Shown piece by piece: positions 1 to 5,244 of a stretch of 5,244 nucleotides of DNA. Both the position numbers and the translations under genes were made by a program. The number at the start of each line of letters is the position of its first letter. The stretch's first letter is position 1. Under the pieces are notes generated by a model that saw only the letters and a list, made by a program, of their open reading frames with translations, was not told the DNA's origin and did not search any database. Origin of the DNA: Intrasporangiaceae bacterium (GTDB taxonomy: Bacteria; Actinomycetota; Actinomycetes; Actinomycetales; Dermatophilaceae); NCBI GenBank assembly GCA_012518475.1, contig JAAYSB010000151.1:1-5244 (forward strand). Reading direction: 5' to 3'.

Positions 1-492
1 GCCCGGCACGTCGGCGCTCGGTATGTGGTTGTCACCGATGTCTCCGACGCCCGGCTGGATCTGGCCAAGGCCGTCGGAGCCGACCGGGTCGTCAACGTCT
101 CCCGCGAGCGGATCGCCGACGCGCAGGCCGATCTCGGGATGGTGGAGGGGTTCGACGTCGCCCTCGAGATGTCGGGTAGCCCGCAGGCGGTGACCGAGCT
201 CATCGAGAACTGCAACCACGGGGCCAAGGTGGCGCTGCTCGGTCTGCCCACCGAGCCGCTGCCGATCGACGGAGTCAAGGTCATCACGCACATGCTCACC
301 CTCAAGGGGATCTACGGCCGGGAGATGTACGACACCTGGTACAAGATGACGTTCATGCTCCAGTCCTCGGAGACGCTGCGCGATGCGATCCGTTCGGTCA
401 TCACCCACCGCTTCACGGCCGAGCAGTGGGCCGACGCCTTCGCCGCCGCCCGCTCCGCCGAGGGCGGCAAGGTCATCATGGACTGGAGCTGA
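1..492 (+). CDS. tdh: L-threonine 3-dehydrogenase, C-terminal half (5' truncated by window)
   Basis: Zinc-dependent, NAD+-linked medium-chain dehydrogenase that oxidises L-threonine to 2-amino-3-oxobutyrate in the cytoplasm. The frame is open from base 1, so the gene starts upstream; the GTG at 25 is an internal valine codon, not a start. The visible 163 residues are a little under half of the family's usual ~340. They begin within the Rossmann fold (HVGARYVVVTDV, residues 3-14) and continue with GFDVALEMSG (50-59). The strongly Tdh-specific stretch KGIYGREMYDTWYKM follows (102-116), then ITHRF (134-138) and the ending GGKVIMDWS. From memory, E. coli Tdh carries nearly the same blocks in the same order. 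The catalytic-zinc and structural-zinc residues lie upstream and cannot be checked. kbl follows after 10 bp, the classic pathway partner, so the two are probably cotranscribed. Confidence 0.95.
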   Translation, partial: ARHVGARYVVVTDVSDARLDLAKAVGADRVVNVSRERIADAQADLGMVEGFDVALEMSGSPQAVTELIENCNHGAKVALLGLPTEPLPIDGVKVITHMLTLKGIYGREMYDTWYKMTFMLQSSETLRDAIRSVITHRFTAEQWADAFAAARSAEGGKVIMDWS

Positions 493-497
493 AGGAG
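491..497 (+). promoter_or_regulatory. Ribosome binding site of kbl
   Basis: GAAGGAG overlaps the tdh stop codon (490-492) and leaves 5 nt before the ATG at 503, a near-ideal Shine-Dalgarno. It decides the kbl start: the open frame extends upstream to 383, but that extra part overlaps tdh in another frame and has no homology-like sequence. The overlap of stop codon and binding site suggests translational coupling of tdh and kbl. Confidence 0.85.
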
Positions 498-502
498 TTC
501 CC

Positions 503-1699
503 ATGGCATTCACCGACATTCGCGACCAGCTGCGCGGCGAGCTCGAGGAGATCGAGGACGCCGGACTGTTCAAGCACGAGCGACAGATCACCACCCCGCA
601 GTCGGCGCACATCGCGACGACCAAGGGTCCCGCACTGAACTTCTGCGCGAACAACTACCTCGGCCTCGCCGACCACCCCCAGGTCGTGGCGGCGGCCCGC
701 GAGGCACTCGACGACTGGGGCTTCGGCATGGCCTCGGTCCGCTTCATCTGCGGCACCCAGACCCAGCACCGTGAGCTGGAGGGGGAGCTGGCCGAGTTCA
801 GCGGCACCGACGACGCGATCCTCTTCCCGTCGTGCTTCGACGCCAACGGCGGGATCTTCGAGGTGCTCATGGGTCCGGAGGACGCGATCATCTCCGACGC
901 CCTCAACCACGCCTCGATCATCGACGGCGTCCGGCTCTCCAAGGCGAGGCGGTTCCGCTACGCCAACAAGGACATGAACGACTTGCGCGCCCAGCTCGAG
1001 GACGCGCGGGCCCAGGACTCCCGCCGGATCCTCATCGTCACCGACGGAGTCTTCTCGATGGACGGCTACTACGCACCGCTGAAGGGGATCTGCGACCTCG
1101 CCGAGGAGTTCGGCGCCATGGTCATGGTGGACGACTCCCACGCCGTCGGCTTCGTCGGCGCGAACGGCCGCGGCTCCCACGAGCACTGCGGCGTCATGGA
1201 CCGCGTCGACATAGTGACAGGCACCCTCGGCAAGGCCCTCGGCGGGGGCAGCGGCGGCTATGTCGCTGCCCACCAGGAGATCGTCGACCTCCTCAAGCAG
1301 CGGGCTCGCCCCTATCTGTTCTCCAACGCCGTCGCCCCGAGCATCGTCGCCGGCTCTCGCGCGGCGCTGAGGATCGCCCGCGAGTCCGACGCACCGCGCG
1401 AACAGCTGCGCCACAACTCAGAGCTGTTCCGGGAGCTGATGACCGAGGCGGGCTTCGACCTGCTCCCGGGGTCGCACGCGATCGTGCCGGTCATGTTCCC
1501 GGGCGAGGACGGCGCGCGGAAGGCGTCCCAGATCGCCGACGCCATGCTCGAGCGCGGTGTCTACGTCATCGCATTCAGCTTCCCCGTCGTCCCCCGGGGA
1601 GAGGCGCGGATCCGGGTGCAGCTGTCCGCGGCGCATACCGATGACGACATCCGGGCCTGCGTGCAGGCCTTCACCGAGGCCCGGGACGCGGTCAGCTAG
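503..1699 (+). CDS. kbl: Glycine C-acetyltransferase (2-amino-3-ketobutyrate CoA ligase)
   Basis: PLP-dependent alpha-oxoamine synthase (fold type I) that cleaves 2-amino-3-oxobutyrate with CoA to glycine and acetyl-CoA, the second step of threonine catabolism after Tdh. The ATG at 503 with its strong ribosome binding site gives 398 residues, the same length as I recall for E. coli Kbl. Motifs seen in order: FCANNYLGLADHP (48-59); FPSCFDANGGIFE (108-120); SDALNHASIIDG (131-142) with the PLP-stacking His136; TDGVFSMDG (180-188) with Ser185; MVDDSHAVGF (208-217) with Asp210 and His213; and GTLGKALGGGSGGY (240-253) with the Schiff-base Lys244. These match the E. coli active-site numbering, so the enzyme is probably intact and specific to this step. 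Related 5-aminolevulinate synthase and KAS-type (BioF) enzymes share the fold, but the tdh partner and the motifs favour Kbl. The stop is one base from the stop of the opposing gene. Confidence 0.97.
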   Translation: MAFTDIRDQLRGELEEIEDAGLFKHERQITTPQSAHIATTKGPALNFCANNYLGLADHPQVVAAAREALDDWGFGMASVRFICGTQTQHRELEGELAEFSGTDDAILFPSCFDANGGIFEVLMGPEDAIISDALNHASIIDGVRLSKARRFRYANKDMNDLRAQLEDARAQDSRRILIVTDGVFSMDGYYAPLKGICDLAEEFGAMVMVDDSHAVGFVGANGRGSHEHCGVMDRVDIVTGTLGKALGGGSGGYVAAHQEIVDLLKQRARPYLFSNAVAPSIVAGSRAALRIARESDAPREQLRHNSELFRELMTEAGFDLLPGSHAIVPVMFPGEDGARKASQIADAMLERGVYVIAFSFPVVPRGEARIRVQLSAAHTDDDIRACVQAFTEARDAVS

Positions 1700-1700
1700 A

Positions 1701-3380
1701 TCAGAGCCGCGCGAGCTCGGTGGCGAGGTCGTCCAGACCGAGAGCGCCGAGGGAGAGCGCCTTCATGTGCCAGGCCTTGAGGTCGAACTCCTCGCCGCGG
1801 GCCTCATGGGCGGCGCGTGCCGCCGCGCGACCCTCGAGCCACACACGCTCCCCGAGCTTGTAGGAGATGGCCTGCGCCGGCCACCCGAGATAGCGGATGA
1901 TCTCGGAGGCGATGAAGTCCGCCGGACGCCCCGAGTGCATCCCGAAGAACTTCTCGCCGAGCTCCGGCGTCCACACCTGGCCAGGGGCGAGCGGGGAGTC
2001 GTCCGGGATGGTCTTCTCGAGGTGCATGCCGATGTCGATGACGACGCGGATCGCGCGCATCATCTGGGCATCCAGGTAGCCCATCCGCGACTCGTCGTCG
2101 AGATAGCCGAGCTCGTCCATGAGGCGCTCCGCGTACAGCGCCCATCCCTCCGTCGCGCCGGACGACGAGCCGACCGAGGTCTGGAAGAGGGAGAGCTCCG
2201 GCGCGACATGCACCCACTGCGCGAGCTGGAGGTGATGCCCCGGGACGCCCTCGTGGTACCACGTGGAAATCAGGTCGTACACAGGGAACGCGGTCCGACC
2301 GAGGGTCGGCAGCCAGGTCCGGCCCGGACGGGAGAAGTCGACCGACGGGCGCGTGTAGTACGGCGCAGCCGCCGATCCGGAGGGTGCGATCATCGCCTCG
2401 ACCACCTTGATGGGCTCCGCGATGTCGAAGTGGGTTCCGTCCAGGTCGCGGATCGCCTGGTCCATCATGTCCTGGAGCCACTGGCGCACCTCGTCGACGC
2501 CCTCCACCCGACGACCGTGCTCGTCGAGGTGCCGCATCGCCTCGACCGGCGTCGAGCCGGGCAGGATCCGCTCGGCAAGCTCCTCCATCTCGGCCCGGAT
2601 GCGAAGGTATTCCCCCCACGCCCACTCGTAGGCCTCCTGCGGATCGATGTCGGCCCCGACGATCGCGCGCGCGGAGCGACGGTAACGCTCCTCACCGACC
2701 GCATCGGGCGTGCCCTCCGCGTCGGGCAGATAGCTGCCCGTGAGGTATGCGCTGAGCCGCTTTGTCGCCTCCGTCGCCGAGTCTGCGGCGGCACCGAGGG
2801 CCTCGGAGCGGTCCTGCGGGCCGACCGAGACGAACTCCCGCCACCAGTTCGTGCTCACCCACTGGTCGAGCAGGCCGGCGAGCTCGCGGACCTGCCGGGG
2901 GGCAGCGAGCAGCCCGCGGGAACGACCCTCGTCGAGGGTCTGCATCCACGAGTCGTAGGCCTCGCCGACCTTGCCCATCCGGCGCTCGATCGCGCCCCAG
3001 TCCTCGTCGGTCGCGGTCGGCATGAGGCTGAACATCTGCCGGACCGCCTGGGCCGGGCCGAAGATGTTGCGGATCTCCCGGCTGTAGTCACCGGCGGCGA
3101 AGCCCTCGAGGACCACGCCGAGCCGGTCGCGCAGGAGCGTCGCGCACCGCTGCTCGAGGTCGTCGGTGATGTCGCCGAGGGCATCCAGCTGCTCGAGGGT
3201 GCGGGCCGCCAGATCCCGGCTCGCCGCATACCCTGCCGGTGACAGGTCGGGGACCCTGTCGTCGTGCGGTCGCAGGCCGAGAGCCGTCGAGAGGATCGGG
3301 TTCAGCTCGGCAAGCTCGACCACATACGAGTCGGCGAGCTGGCGGGGTGTCGTCGGGGTGCTGGCGGCGTCGGAGGTCAT
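1701..3380 (-). CDS. DUF885 family protein, predicted zinc-metallopeptidase-like
   Basis: 559 residues from the chosen ATG at 3380 (MTSDAASTPT), a usual length for the DUF885 family. Family hallmarks: YYTRPSVDFSRPGRTWLPTL (341-360); TWYHEGVPGHHLQLAQ (373-388), containing a zinc-site-like HExxxGHH core (His376, Glu377, His382, His383); EGWALYAERLMDELG (411-425), offering a further acidic ligand; and the C-terminal block IIRYLGWPAQAISYKLGE (494-511). DUF885 is placed among metallopeptidase-like folds, but substrates are largely unknown; peptidase or amidohydrolase activity is inferred, not shown. There is no signal peptide or transmembrane helix from this start, so it is probably cytoplasmic. 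The frame stays open to 3509, with other ATGs at 3389 and 3416. No start has a clear Shine-Dalgarno, although GGGGG lies 3 nt before 3380, so the N terminus may shift by 3-12 residues. It converges on kbl and is transcribed divergently from the aminotransferase gene. Confidence 0.9.
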   Translation of the reverse strand: MTSDAASTPTTPRQLADSYVVELAELNPILSTALGLRPHDDRVPDLSPAGYAASRDLAARTLEQLDALGDITDDLEQRCATLLRDRLGVVLEGFAAGDYSREIRNIFGPAQAVRQMFSLMPTATDEDWGAIERRMGKVGEAYDSWMQTLDEGRSRGLLAAPRQVRELAGLLDQWVSTNWWREFVSVGPQDRSEALGAAADSATEATKRLSAYLTGSYLPDAEGTPDAVGEERYRRSARAIVGADIDPQEAYEWAWGEYLRIRAEMEELAERILPGSTPVEAMRHLDEHGRRVEGVDEVRQWLQDMMDQAIRDLDGTHFDIAEPIKVVEAMIAPSGSAAAPYYTRPSVDFSRPGRTWLPTLGRTAFPVYDLISTWYHEGVPGHHLQLAQWVHVAPELSLFQTSVGSSSGATEGWALYAERLMDELGYLDDESRMGYLDAQMMRAIRVVIDIGMHLEKTIPDDSPLAPGQVWTPELGEKFFGMHSGRPADFIASEIIRYLGWPAQAISYKLGERVWLEGRAAARAAHEARGEEFDLKAWHMKALSLGALGLDDLATELARL

Positions 3381-3508
3381 GGCCCCCATGGTTTCAAACG
3401 TTCGCGCCGGCGGCATCTCGAGACGACATGGGGGCAGATACCGAAGCAGAACCGAGAGAACCGTTCGTTTTCCGTCGCGATACGTGCGCGAGAGTGTCGG
3501 AATAGGCA
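3381..3508. promoter_or_regulatory. Divergent intergenic region, presumed promoters for both flanking genes
   Basis: These 128 bp separate the starts of the DUF885 gene (-) and the aminotransferase gene (+), so both promoters should lie here. This is the only spacer with noticeably A/T-richer patches (around 3391-3400 and 3441-3485). I could not find a convincing -35/-10 pair on either strand. Small palindromes are present: GTTTCAAAC (3391-3399), CGCCGGCG (3405-3412) and TCTCGAGA (3416-3423). They could be operator half-sites or chance in GC-rich DNA. Neither flanking gene has a strong Shine-Dalgarno, so short-leader or leaderless mRNAs, common in actinobacteria, are possible. Confidence 0.45.
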
Positions 3509-4921
3509 ATGATGACCGTCATGACCTCGTTTCCCGCCCATGACCCGAACACCCGGCGCAGGCTGCCCGACTCGTCCCGTCCGCTGGACCGCGCGCGGGT
3601 GGATTCCCTCCTTGCGGCCGAATGGGACCGGTTCGCCGCCGAGACGGCCGAGTCGGGGGTGGAGAACAAACGCGCTGCCGAGACGCTGCCACTCGGTGTG
3701 ACGAGCTCCTTCCAGCACTGGGACCCCTACCCGATCTCCATCGAGTCCGCCCGCGGGGCCTGGCTCACCGACGTCGACGGACGCCGGCTCCTCGACCTGT
3801 CGATGGGCTTCGGAGCGATGCTCGTCGGCCACCTCAACCCTGTCGTCGTAGAGCACGTGACCCGGGCTCTCCAGGAGACCGGCACCCTGTTCGTCACACC
3901 GTCGCCGCAGGCGACGGACGTCAGTGAGCGGTTCAAGGAGCGGTTCGGTCTCGACATGCTCCGCTTCACCAACTCGGGGACCGAGTCGCTCATGTATGCG
4001 ATCCGCGCCGCCCGCGCATACACGAACCGCAAGGCGATCGTGAAGATCGAAGGTGGCTACCACGGCGGCTACGACGGCCTGCAGATCTCCGTCAAGCCCG
4101 AGCTGGACGAGATCGGCGACGCCGACAACCCGACGCCCCAGGTGCCGTTCGACGTCGAGGCCGGCACGGTCCACGTCGTCGCGTACAACAACCTGGGTCA
4201 GCTCGAGCGGGTCCTCCAGGAGCACGGACCGGACATCGCCGCCTTCGTCGTCGAGCCGGTCATCGAGAACCTCGCGATCGTTCTCCCCGACGAGGGCTAT
4301 CTGCAGGGCGTGCGGGACCTGTGCGACCAGCACGGTGTCGTCCTCATCTTCGACGAGGTCAAGACCGGGCTCACGGCCGGACCGTCCGGAGCCGCCCAGC
4401 GCCTCGGGGTCCAGCCCGACCTCATCACCTTGGCCAAGTCGATCGGCGGCGGCCTCCCGCTCGCAGCCTTCGGTGGGAAGCGCGAGGTCATGGAGGTCGT
4501 CGTCGACGGCCGGATGGCCCACTTTGGCACCTATAACGGCAACCCGCTCGTCATGGCCGCTGCGACGGCGGTCGACGAGATCTGCACCCCCGAGGCCCTC
4601 GCCGACGCCGAGGCCAAGAACGTGCGGGCCATGGAGTCGATCGACGCGATCATCGACGAGTACGAGCTGCCGGCGCACACCGTGGGCCTCGGCATCAAGG
4701 GCTGCGTCACGTGGGCGACGACCCCGGTGCGGAACTACCGCGACTACAAGGCGACCGACTTCGGTGTGGCCGAGCTGTCGTGGCTGTGGGGTGTCAACCG
4801 GGGCGTGCTCACGCCGCCCGGACTCGATGAGCAGTGGCTCGTCTCGCTGGCTCACACCGATGAGGACATGGGTCTGCTCGTCGGCCACTTCCGGGAGCTG
4901 GCGGCGGCCCTGCGCGCCTGA
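3509..4921 (+). CDS. Class-III PLP-dependent aminotransferase, HemL (glutamate-1-semialdehyde aminomutase)-like
   Basis: 470 residues, fold-type-I, class III. Motifs: TDVDGRRLLDLSMGFGAMLVGHLNP (87-111); FTNSGTESLMYAIRAARAYT (153-172) with the phosphate-binding Ser156-Gly157-Thr158; EGGYHGGYDGLQ (181-192); FVVEPVIEN (246-254); IFDEVKTG (280-287) with Asp282, which pairs with the PLP pyridine nitrogen; LAKSIGGGLPL (308-318) with the Schiff-base Lys310; FGTYNGNP (339-346); and LVSLAHTDEDM (444-454). The overall layout, including the PVRNY and VSLAHT blocks near the end, resembles HemL. HemL is usually ~430 residues; here an extra N-terminal ~40-50 residues, rich in Arg, Glu and Ala, precede the core. 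The neighbours are threonine-catabolic, not tetrapyrrole genes, so a true HemL role is doubtful; an omega-amino-acid or aminoketone transaminase is equally possible. Start choice is soft: ATGs lie at 3509, 3512 and 3521, and only weak GGA/AGG triplets lie upstream. Confidence 0.92.
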   Translation: MMTVMTSFPAHDPNTRRRLPDSSRPLDRARVDSLLAAEWDRFAAETAESGVENKRAAETLPLGVTSSFQHWDPYPISIESARGAWLTDVDGRRLLDLSMGFGAMLVGHLNPVVVEHVTRALQETGTLFVTPSPQATDVSERFKERFGLDMLRFTNSGTESLMYAIRAARAYTNRKAIVKIEGGYHGGYDGLQISVKPELDEIGDADNPTPQVPFDVEAGTVHVVAYNNLGQLERVLQEHGPDIAAFVVEPVIENLAIVLPDEGYLQGVRDLCDQHGVVLIFDEVKTGLTAGPSGAAQRLGVQPDLITLAKSIGGGLPLAAFGGKREVMEVVVDGRMAHFGTYNGNPLVMAAATAVDEICTPEALADAEAKNVRAMESIDAIIDEYELPAHTVGLGIKGCVTWATTPVRNYRDYKATDFGVAELSWLWGVNRGVLTPPGLDEQWLVSLAHTDEDMGLLVGHFRELAAALRA

Positions 4922-4941
4922 CCGTGGTCGCAGGTCTGGAC

Positions 4942-4958
4942 CGGACCGCAAGGTTCCG
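4942..4958 (+). other. Weak stem-loop just after the aminotransferase stop
   Basis: CGGACC and GGTTCCG can pair around a GCAA (GNRA-type) loop, with one bulged T, 21 nt downstream of the TGA at 4919-4921. The stem is short and no T-run follows, so it may only protect the 3' end of the mRNA or be chance. Confidence 0.22.
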
Positions 4959-4987
4959 TGGACCGGAGCTGTGCGAGTTCCCGGGGA

Positions 4988-5013
4988 GCTCTTCTTCCCA
5001 GGGTGAGAAGAGC
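4988..5013. terminator. Candidate bidirectional terminator stem-loop between convergent genes
   Basis: GCTCTTCT (4988-4995) and AGAAGAGC (5006-5013) form a perfect 8-bp inverted repeat with a 10-nt loop. It lies in the 111-bp spacer between the convergent stops of the aminotransferase gene (4921) and the dehydratase gene (5033). The position is right for terminating both transcripts. No T-tract follows on either strand, so it is not a canonical intrinsic terminator; tail-less hairpins are often proposed as terminators in high-GC actinobacteria. Confidence 0.42.
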
Positions 5014-5032
5014 AGAGGGCGCGGGTGGAGAC

Positions 5033-5244
5033 CTACTCGTTCGTGAGGGTGTCGGCGAGGAGTGCCGGGGCGATGTTGCGCCCGGTGAGGACGAGGACGA
5101 CCGGCTGCTCGAGTGGCACCAGTCCCTCGCGCAGGGCCGCGAGCCCGACTGCGCCACTGCCCTCGACGACGAGCCCGTGCTGGGTCACGAGCTCGCGCAC
5201 CGCCGCCCGGATCGCGGTCTCCGGGACGGCGCAGACCGTGGCGC
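5033..5244 (-). CDS. Threonine/serine dehydratase-like PLP enzyme, C-terminal end (5' truncated by window)
   Basis: Reading the - strand from 5242 gives 69 residues ending at TAG (5033-5035); the start lies beyond the window. The fragment contains VVEGSGAVGLAAL (25-37) and VVLVLTGRNI (48-57). These are the C-terminal signatures of fold-type-II PLP enzymes of the threonine/serine ammonia-lyase group, where the E-x-SGA loop and the strand ending in a GxN turn close the active site. The protein stops 12 residues after that turn, so there is no C-terminal ACT regulatory domain. This argues against biosynthetic, isoleucine-inhibited IlvA and for a short ACT-less catabolic dehydratase or relative. 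Other members of the fold family (EutB-type hydroxyectoine enzymes, serine racemase, diaminopropionate ammonia-lyase) cannot be excluded from this part; the PLP lysine is outside the window. Threonine deamination to 2-oxobutyrate would fit the nearby tdh-kbl. Confidence 0.85.
   Translation of the reverse strand, partial: ATVCAVPETAIRAAVRELVTQHGLVVEGSGAVGLAALREGLVPLEQPVVLVLTGRNIAPALLADTLTNE

Noticed and set aside
383..502. Upstream extension of the kbl frame
   Set aside because: It overlaps tdh in another frame, encodes a Pro/Arg/Ser-rich stretch, and the strong ribosome binding site at 491-497 points to the ATG at 503.
476..1414. 312-codon open frame on the - strand opposite kbl
   Set aside because: Ala/Val/Gly/Glu-biased translation without motifs, opposite a gene with all Kbl active-site residues.
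1700..1760. Possible terminator after kbl
   Set aside because: Only tiny self-complementary pieces such as CGAGCTCG are present, without a usable loop or a T-run, and they lie within the opposing coding sequence.
1557..3242. 561-codon open frame on the + strand opposite the DUF885 gene and overlapping the kbl 3' end
   Set aside because: Its sequence is Arg/Glu/Leu-rich low-complexity without motifs and lies antisense to a clear family protein. It is the expected shadow of G/C-ending third positions.
3381..3509. N-terminal extension of the DUF885 frame up to 3509
   Set aside because: It would consume the whole promoter region and touch the first codon of the divergent gene, and its sequence does not look like a signal peptide or a conserved domain.
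3377..4951. 524-codon open frame on the - strand opposite the aminotransferase gene
   Set aside because: No recognisable domain and a biased composition. It runs through the divergent promoter region and covers a gene with an intact set of catalytic motifs.
4852..5157. 101-codon open frame on the - strand across the aminotransferase 3' end and the spacer
   Set aside because: Ser/Arg-rich and in a different frame from the dehydratase fragment, which carries the recognisable SGAVGLAAL and TGRNI motifs in the same DNA.

Overview
The window is about 5.2 kb of dense, high-GC bacterial DNA. Codons mostly end in G or C, and long spurious open frames lie opposite real genes. This fits Actinomycetota, but no taxonomic marker here fixes a genus. 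There are five protein genes, two of them cut by the window ends. No tRNA, rRNA, CRISPR array, insertion sequence or phage gene was seen.

Left part (1-1699, + strand): the C-terminal half of L-threonine 3-dehydrogenase (tdh) is followed after 10 bp by a complete glycine C-acetyltransferase / 2-amino-3-ketobutyrate CoA ligase (kbl). The two form the threonine-to-glycine operon: threonine is oxidised with NAD+ to 2-amino-3-oxobutyrate, which CoA cleaves to glycine and acetyl-CoA. kbl keeps every catalytic residue looked for, at E. coli numbering.

Middle (1701-3380, - strand): a 559-residue DUF885-family protein, a predicted zinc-metallopeptidase-like enzyme with an HEGVPGHH motif. It converges on kbl with a single base between the two stop codons. 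Upstream it is separated by a 128-bp divergent intergenic region (3381-3508) from the next gene.

Right part (3509-4921, + strand): a 470-residue class-III, PLP-dependent aminotransferase resembling glutamate-1-semialdehyde aminomutase (HemL). Its neighbours are threonine-catabolic rather than haem genes, so its substrate is open. After a 111-bp convergent spacer with an 8-bp perfect stem-loop (4988-5013), the window ends inside a - strand gene (5033-5244). That gene encodes the C-terminal 69 residues of an ACT-less threonine/serine dehydratase-type PLP enzyme.

Taken together, the locus holds two alternative threonine-degrading routes (Tdh/Kbl, and probably a dehydratase) around a metallopeptidase-like gene and an unassigned aminotransferase. 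It reads as an amino-acid catabolism neighbourhood. I see no firm evidence of a wholly new system. The least explained parts are the HemL-like aminotransferase and the DUF885 protein.
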